Assembly (NCBI GenBank): GCA_006226265.1
Contig: SBHH01000205.1
Location: 1-11,890 of the forward strand
Source of the DNA: Alphaproteobacteria bacterium
GTDB lineage: Bacteria; Pseudomonadota; Alphaproteobacteria; Sneathiellales; Sneathiellaceae
DNA length: 11,890 nt
Reading direction: 5' to 3'
Positions 7,109 to 11,890 of this stretch are shown piece by piece. The notes under the pieces were generated by a model that searched no databases, was not told where the DNA came from, and was given only the letters and a program-made list of their open reading frames with translations. A program made the position numbers and the translations under genes. How positions within the stretch are numbered: the first letter of the stretch is position 1; every line of letters starts with the position of its first letter.

Positions 7109-7955
7109 ACCCGACCTCTGGCAATTGTCGGTGACCCTGCCGCTTGCCGAAACCCTGCTCATTTCCGATCTGTTCGAGGAGGAGGCATTGACCGTCTCCA
7201 CCGTCGAGGCGGTGGAGGATGGCTCCCTCTGGCGGCTCGATTTTTTGTTCGATGGCAAGCCGGATGAAGAAATGATGGCGCGTCTGCCCGCGGATCTCGA
7301 TTTCGACCTTGGCCCGCTTCCCCAGAAAGACTGGGTCAGTGAAAGCCAGAAGCACCTCCCGCCGGTCGATGCGGGCCGTTTTTATATTCATGGATCGCAT
7401 GATGCGCCTCATCCCGCCAATTCGCGCCATGACCTGATGATCGAGGCCGGGCGCGCCTTCGGCACGGGCCTGCATGAAACGACGTTCGGCTGTCTTCTCG
7501 CGCTCGATGATTTACATAAAAGAAAGCGGCTCTTCAATCCGCTTGATCTTGGCTGCGGCTCCGGCGTGCTCGCGCTCGCCATCGCGAAGGCCTGGGGCAT
7601 TCCCGTCCTTGCAAGCGATATCGACCCGGATGCGGTGGAGGTGACGCGCGAAAATGCGAAGACGAACCGTCTCGCCCCGCTCATCACGGCGGTGGAGGCC
7701 GTCGGCCTTCAAAGCCGGGTTTTACGCAGCAAAGCTCCTTACGACCTGATCGTCGCCAATATCCTCGCCTGGCCGTTAGTCAAAATGGCACCGGAAATTG
7801 CGGCAGCCCTTGCGAGAGATGGAGAGCTTATTCTGTCGGGATTGCTGCAAAAGCAGGAAGTGATGGTACGGAACGCCTATCGGGAGCAGGGTCTGTTCCT
7901 GAAACGCCGCTACATGATCGGCGTCTGGGAAGCGCTTGTCCTCGCCCGCCATTAA
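7092..7955 (+). CDS. prmA: Ribosomal protein L11 methyltransferase
   Basis: A 287-residue class I SAM-dependent methyltransferase that methylates lysines and the N-terminal amine of ribosomal protein L11. An N-terminal substrate-recognition domain (about 1-90) precedes the catalytic part. PrmA marks are AFGTGLHETT (122-131), the SAM-binding LDLGCGSGVLALAIA (151-165), ASDIDPDAVEVTREN (174-188) and ANILAWPL (222-229). The start is a TTG at 7092, inside the last codons of uvrD in another frame, with GGA a few bases upstream. This start gives PEPDLWQLSVTLP, which fits the usual PrmA N-terminus, while no ATG is nearby. The 17-base overlap suggests translational coupling to the helicase gene. The stop codon lies in the loop of a perfect hairpin. 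Family assignment is secure; the exact start is slightly less so. Confidence 0.93.
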   Translation: MSRPPEPDLWQLSVTLPLAETLLISDLFEEEALTVSTVEAVEDGSLWRLDFLFDGKPDEEMMARLPADLDFDLGPLPQKDWVSESQKHLPPVDAGRFYIHGSHDAPHPANSRHDLMIEAGRAFGTGLHETTFGCLLALDDLHKRKRLFNPLDLGCGSGVLALAIAKAWGIPVLASDIDPDAVEVTRENAKTNRLAPLITAVEAVGLQSRVLRSKAPYDLIVANILAWPLVKMAPEIAAALARDGELILSGLLQKQEVMVRNAYREQGLFLKRRYMIGVWEALVLARH

Positions 7956-7965
7956 AGCGGGCGAG
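7941..7965. terminator. Perfect 9-bp hairpin spanning the prmA stop codon
   Basis: CTCGCCCGC (7941-7949) and GCGGGCGAG (7957-7965) are exact reverse complements with a 7-base loop that contains the TAA stop of prmA. The GC-rich stem would be very stable. No T-run follows on either strand, so it is not a textbook intrinsic terminator. It may act as an RNA 3'-end stabiliser or as a partial bidirectional terminator between prmA and the converging DUF1127 gene. Confidence 0.5.
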
Positions 7966-8037
7966 AGAACAAGGCCTTCGCGGGATGCCTGCCTCCAGGG
8001 GGATGGGGGAGGAGGAAAGACAGGCCCCCGCCAATGA

Positions 8038-8556
8038 TCAGACGGCTTTGCGCTGACCGTTGTTGTTGGCAACCGTCCGGTTGTCGTTCGCCTGAGCGTA
8101 GAGCTTGCCATTGACAGCGGCCTCGATATCGCCCCGGGTCAGGCCGATGTCGGCAAGCTGGCGCGCATCCATTGCGATCAGATGCGCGTAGCCTGCCCGT
8201 GTTTTCTGCGCCTTGACCCATTCACGGGCCAGGTTCTTCCAGAGCGAAACCTTCGGTGCTGAAGCAGATTTTCCGGTAACCGCGAAGTCGATTTCCGACC
8301 GGTTAATACCTATGTCCTGCAACTCGCGATCGCTCATGCTGTAAAGAGCAGCCTTCGCAGTCTGAATATTGCGATGTTTTTCATACCGGCCAACGGTGGC
8401 TTCAAATGCGGATTTCAGCGTATTCATGACAAATTCACTTCTCAATTTATGTGCCCGGCGAACCAGAGCCTCGGTATCAATATGGTTGTTGTTGGTCGAT
8501 TTAATGGGCTCGACCAACGCAAGAGCCTCAATCGCCTTCTTATCGTAGCTCAGCAT
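8038..8556 (-). CDS. Small protein with two tandem DUF1127 repeats
   Basis: A 172-residue protein. It holds two copies of the DUF1127 (YjiS-like) motif: AALYSMSDRELQDIGINRSE at about 69-88, extending to AV at 93, and AHLIAMDARQLADIGLTRGD at about 124-143, extending to AV at 148. Over 26 aligned positions I count 12 identities. Most DUF1127 proteins are single-domain peptides of about 45-95 residues. DUF1127 proteins in other alphaproteobacteria have been tied to RNA turnover, phosphate and stress physiology, but function here is open. The N-terminal 65 residues contain an EALVRRAHKLRSEFV helix. The stretch after repeat 2 (GKLYAQANDNRTVANNNG) is polar and low in complexity. AAGGAG lies 7 bases before the ATG at 8556, against only 1 base before the ATG at 8562, so 8556 is the likely start. 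It follows the 86-residue gene by 53 bases. Confidence 0.85.
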   Translation of the reverse strand: MLSYDKKAIEALALVEPIKSTNNNHIDTEALVRRAHKLRSEFVMNTLKSAFEATVGRYEKHRNIQTAKAALYSMSDRELQDIGINRSEIDFAVTGKSASAPKVSLWKNLAREWVKAQKTRAGYAHLIAMDARQLADIGLTRGDIEAAVNGKLYAQANDNRTVANNNGQRKAV

Positions 8557-8609
8557 TTTCATGCTCCTTCAAATCAGTGCCCGGGGGTCACTTCAAAAAA
8601 CGGTTCTGT

Positions 8610-8870
8610 TTAACTTGCGTGCCGCCTGTTTTCATTGGCGGCTTGGGCCGTCAGGACGCCCTTTTGGATCATCCGACTGGCCAGGGTCTCATCCAGGCTG
8701 ATTTCAATCACTTCCTGTTTGCGGCCAAGAGAGCTATACTTTCGCAACGAGTGCAAAACCGATTTGATGGCCGGACGGGATACCCCGATGTCACCATTTG
8801 ATCCTGCTGCAAATACGGAGTCAGACGACATATGCTTGGCCTGTCCATATTTTCCGTTTTCCGCGAACAT
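8610..8870 (-). CDS. Unknown 86-residue protein upstream of the DUF1127 gene
   Basis: I do not recognise this protein. It is small and soluble, with a Gly/Ser-rich first third, a basic helix-like middle (IKSVLHSLRKYSSLGRK) and a second helix-like part (VIEISLDETLASRMIQKG), ending in a basic tail NENRRHAS. The ATG at 8870 has GGAG 6 bases upstream, which is the main evidence that it is a gene; an in-frame ATG at 8831 is an alternative start. It reads in the same direction as the tandem DUF1127 gene 53 bases downstream, so the two probably share a transcript from the divergent spacer. There is no signal peptide or membrane segment. Overlapping plus-strand frames lack comparable start signals. 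Confidence 0.6.
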   Translation of the reverse strand: MFAENGKYGQAKHMSSDSVFAAGSNGDIGVSRPAIKSVLHSLRKYSSLGRKQEVIEISLDETLASRMIQKGVLTAQAANENRRHAS

Positions 8871-9059
8871 TACGTTCTCCTAAACCGCGTTGTTTCATGC
8901 GCATATATTGCACTGCATTCATTAAAAAACAATGACTTACATCACATTTTCACACGCAAAGACGGAAACGGAGCTCTGCGGTTTTTGCATGGCTCAAATT
9001 GCACTTATGCGAAAAAAGAACCATATATCAAAGACGTAATCAAAATCTGAGGTGTAATC
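8871..9059. promoter_or_regulatory. AT-rich divergent spacer with candidate promoters
   Basis: This spacer separates the minus-strand DUF1127 unit from the plus-strand aminopeptidase gene and is visibly richer in A and T than the genes around it. On the minus strand, TTGTTT (complement of 8927-8932) and AATATA (complement of 8904-8909) are 17 bases apart and would start transcription shortly before the 86-residue gene. On the plus strand, TTGCAC (8999-9004) and CATATA (9022-9027) are 17 bases apart. Both matches are weak. AATGA-N6-TCACA at 8931-8946 is half of a CRP/FNR-type palindrome and abuts the minus-strand -35. The presence of promoters is likely from gene layout; the specific boxes are tentative. 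Confidence 0.4.
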
Positions 9060-11081
9060 TTGTCTGACAATGCCCGGAAATCTGCGGTTTCCGTTAACCA
9101 AATGACAGCCCGTCTTCCCTTCGCGAAAGAGCCTGAAAAAGCCTTAAATCTGCTTGAGGCGGCGGCGGCGGCCCCCTTTCGCCCGGATGAGGATGCGATT
9201 CTCCATCATCTGTTCCCGGATCTGTCGGGAAATGATCTGAAATCCGCCAAGGATGTCCGGGAAAGCCTGCGCCAAGCGATCCGTGATAAAGTACTGAACC
9301 CGGCCCTCTCGGCGGAACGGCTTGCCTTGCTTCGGGCCGAGATGACGCGCCAGAATGTGGATGGCTTTATCGTTCCCCTCAATGACGAATTCCATGGGGA
9401 GGCCGCTCCTGCCTGTTCGGAGCGCCTTAAATGGCTGACCGGCTTTACCGGCTCCGCCGGGGTTGCGGCGGTCCTCAAAGACAAGGCGGCGATTTTTGTT
9501 GACGGGCGCTACACGCTTCAGGTCCGGAACGAGGTCGATACCGATCTCTTCACTCCGCGCCATGTGAGCAACGAGCCGATGCCGGACTGGCTCCGTGAAA
9601 ACATGAAGGCGGGCGAGACATTGGCGGTCGACCCCTGGCTTCATACGGAAAGCGGCATGGCTGCGCTTCACCGGATCGCGAACGAGATGCAGGTTGCCCT
9701 GAAACCAGTCGAGAAGAACCTGATCGACGCGGTCTGGGCGGATCGCCCCCCTGCCCCCCTCGCCCTTGTGGTGCCGCAAGGGGACACCTTCTCCGGCCAG
9801 TCCTCCGCCGAGAAACGCGCGAAGATTGCAGCAGAGCTTTCGAAAAAGGGGGTCGACGCCTCCGTTCATACCCTGCCCGATGTCATTGCCTGGCTTCTCA
9901 ATATCCGGGGGGCGGATCTTCCCTGCACGCCTTTTGCGCTCGGCTTCGCCATCCTGAATAAAGACGAGACGGTCGATCTTTATATGGACGGGCGGAAACT
10001 CTCCCGTCAATTGAGCGAACATCTTGGCAATGCCGTCCGGCTGCATGAACCTTCTGAGTTTGAGGCGGGACTGGATGCGCTTGGTGGCAAAAAAGTGCAG
10101 ATCGATCCGCTGGTCACCAGCCAATGGATCACCGACCGGTTGACGAGCGCGGGCGCAAGCATCACCCATGCCGATGACCCCTGCCTGCTGCCGAAGGCGA
10201 TTAAGAACGATGTCGAGATTGAGGGCACGCGCAGCGCCCATATCCGCGACGGCGCGGCGGTCGCAAAGTTCCTCCACTGGCTTTCCGAAAATGCTGGCGG
10301 CGGTGCGGTCGACGAACTTAACGCCGAAGCGAAGCTTCGCGCCTTTCGGAGCGAGGGCGAGAATTTCCGCGATCTCAGCTTCCCGACCATTTCAGGCGCC
10401 GGTCCCAATGGCGCGATTGTTCATTACCGGGCGAGCGAGAAATCGAACCGGCCGCTTGAGAAGGGCAACCTCTATCTTGTCGACAGCGGCGCACAATATC
10501 TCGATGGAACGACCGACATCACCCGCACCGTCGCCATCGGAAGCCCGAGTGCGGAAATGCGCCATCGCTTCACCCTGGTTCTGAAAGGGCATATCGCAAT
10601 CGCCATGGCGGTTTTCCCGAAAGGCACGACGGGCAACCAGCTTGACCCGCTTGCCCGCGCGCCGCTCTGGTCGGCGGGGCTTGATTACGATCACGGCACC
10701 GGCCATGGCGTCGGCAGCTATCTCTCCGTGCATGAGGGCCCGCAGCGCATCTCGAAAGCGCCGAGCAATGTTGCCCTCACCCCCGGCATGATCATCTCGA
10801 ACGAGCCCGGCTATTACAAGGCGGGCGCCTATGGCATTCGCATTGAAAATCTGGTGACGGTGCGCGAGATCGATGCGGGACCGGAGGCCGAGCGGGAGAT
10901 TTATGGCTTCGAGACGCTCACCTTCGCGCCCATCGATCGCAACCTGATCGATCGCGACCTTCTTTCAGAAGCGGAACGGCGCTGGCTCGACAGTTATCAT
11001 GCGGAGGTATGGAACAAACTCACCCCGCTTGTGAATGCCGAGGTTGCCAAATGGATTGAGGAAGTGACGGCGCCGATCTAG
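9060..11081 (+). CDS. Xaa-Pro aminopeptidase, M24B family, with N-terminal extension
   Basis: A 673-residue aminopeptidase P that removes an N-terminal residue preceding proline. The order is an extension (1-84), a first creatinase-type N-domain (from ERLALLRAEM at 86, with LTGFTGSAG at 126-134), a second N-domain, the pita-bread M24 catalytic domain (about 388-605) and a C-terminal helical domain typical of the long, XPNPEP1-like form. The two-metal site is intact: D475 and D486 (VDSGAQYLDGTTDITR), H549 (DHGTGHGVGSY), E582 (SNEPGYY) and E596 (GIRIENL). Spacing of these ligands follows human XPNPEP1 almost exactly. The start is TTG with GAGG 7 bases upstream; an ATG at 9102 is possible. Relatives usually start close to the ERL motif, so about 80 residues are extra, including an Ala run (34-38). 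There is no clear signal peptide. It converges on ligA. Confidence 0.93.
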   Translation: MSDNARKSAVSVNQMTARLPFAKEPEKALNLLEAAAAAPFRPDEDAILHHLFPDLSGNDLKSAKDVRESLRQAIRDKVLNPALSAERLALLRAEMTRQNVDGFIVPLNDEFHGEAAPACSERLKWLTGFTGSAGVAAVLKDKAAIFVDGRYTLQVRNEVDTDLFTPRHVSNEPMPDWLRENMKAGETLAVDPWLHTESGMAALHRIANEMQVALKPVEKNLIDAVWADRPPAPLALVVPQGDTFSGQSSAEKRAKIAAELSKKGVDASVHTLPDVIAWLLNIRGADLPCTPFALGFAILNKDETVDLYMDGRKLSRQLSEHLGNAVRLHEPSEFEAGLDALGGKKVQIDPLVTSQWITDRLTSAGASITHADDPCLLPKAIKNDVEIEGTRSAHIRDGAAVAKFLHWLSENAGGGAVDELNAEAKLRAFRSEGENFRDLSFPTISGAGPNGAIVHYRASEKSNRPLEKGNLYLVDSGAQYLDGTTDITRTVAIGSPSAEMRHRFTLVLKGHIAIAMAVFPKGTTGNQLDPLARAPLWSAGLDYDHGTGHGVGSYLSVHEGPQRISKAPSNVALTPGMIISNEPGYYKAGAYGIRIENLVTVREIDAGPEAEREIYGFETLTFAPIDRNLIDRDLLSEAERRWLDSYHAEVWNKLTPLVNAEVAKWIEEVTAPI

Positions 11082-11093
11082 GGCTCCCTCACC

Positions 11094-11890
<797 letters not shown>

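Noticed and set aside
6194..7258. A 354-codon minus-strand open frame opposite uvrD and prmA
   Set aside because: Helicase motifs V and VI and the PrmA N-terminus are encoded on the plus strand; the antisense product looks like frame noise.
8374..9050. Several short plus-strand open frames in the DUF1127 region and divergent spacer
   Set aside because: They overlap minus-strand genes that have good ribosome binding sites, and they lack convincing start signals and family resemblance.
9144..10277. A 377-codon minus-strand open frame opposite the aminopeptidase gene
   Set aside because: The plus strand carries a complete M24 peptidase; the antisense frame is rich in Arg and Gly with no recognisable domain.

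Overview
The window reads as an ordinary stretch of chromosomal housekeeping DNA from an alphaproteobacterium. It is moderately GC-rich, densely coded, and uses alphaproteobacterial protein types: a UvrD/PcrA helicase followed directly by prmA, a large aminopeptidase P, an NnrU-family membrane protein and a DUF1127 protein. I cannot name a genus. I see no insertion sequence, phage gene, tRNA, rRNA or CRISPR array.

Left part (1-2857): the 3' end of a PaaI-type hotdog thioesterase gene runs on the plus strand and meets a minus-strand pair, an 81-residue unknown protein followed by an NnrU-family membrane protein. Divergent from that pair is a two-gene plus-strand unit: gpt (xanthine-guanine phosphoribosyltransferase) and, 3 bases after its stop, hyi (hydroxypyruvate isomerase family).

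Middle (2858-7965): a short intergenic region with an inverted repeat leads into a CLC chloride channel/transporter gene with a C-terminal CBS pair. It is followed by a UvrD/PcrA-type helicase gene and then prmA, which starts at TTG inside the end of the helicase gene. A perfect 9-bp hairpin spans the prmA stop codon.

Right part (7966-11890): a small minus-strand unit encodes an unknown 86-residue protein and a protein with two DUF1127 repeats. It diverges from a long aminopeptidase P gene (TTG start, about 80-residue N-terminal extension) across a roughly 190-bp AT-rich spacer. The aminopeptidase gene converges, 12 bases apart, on the 3' part of ligA (NAD-dependent DNA ligase), which runs off the right edge.

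I found no clear undescribed multi-gene system. The points most worth a second look are the altered anion and proton residues of the CLC protein, the tandem DUF1127 protein with its unknown upstream neighbour, and the extended N-terminus of the aminopeptidase.
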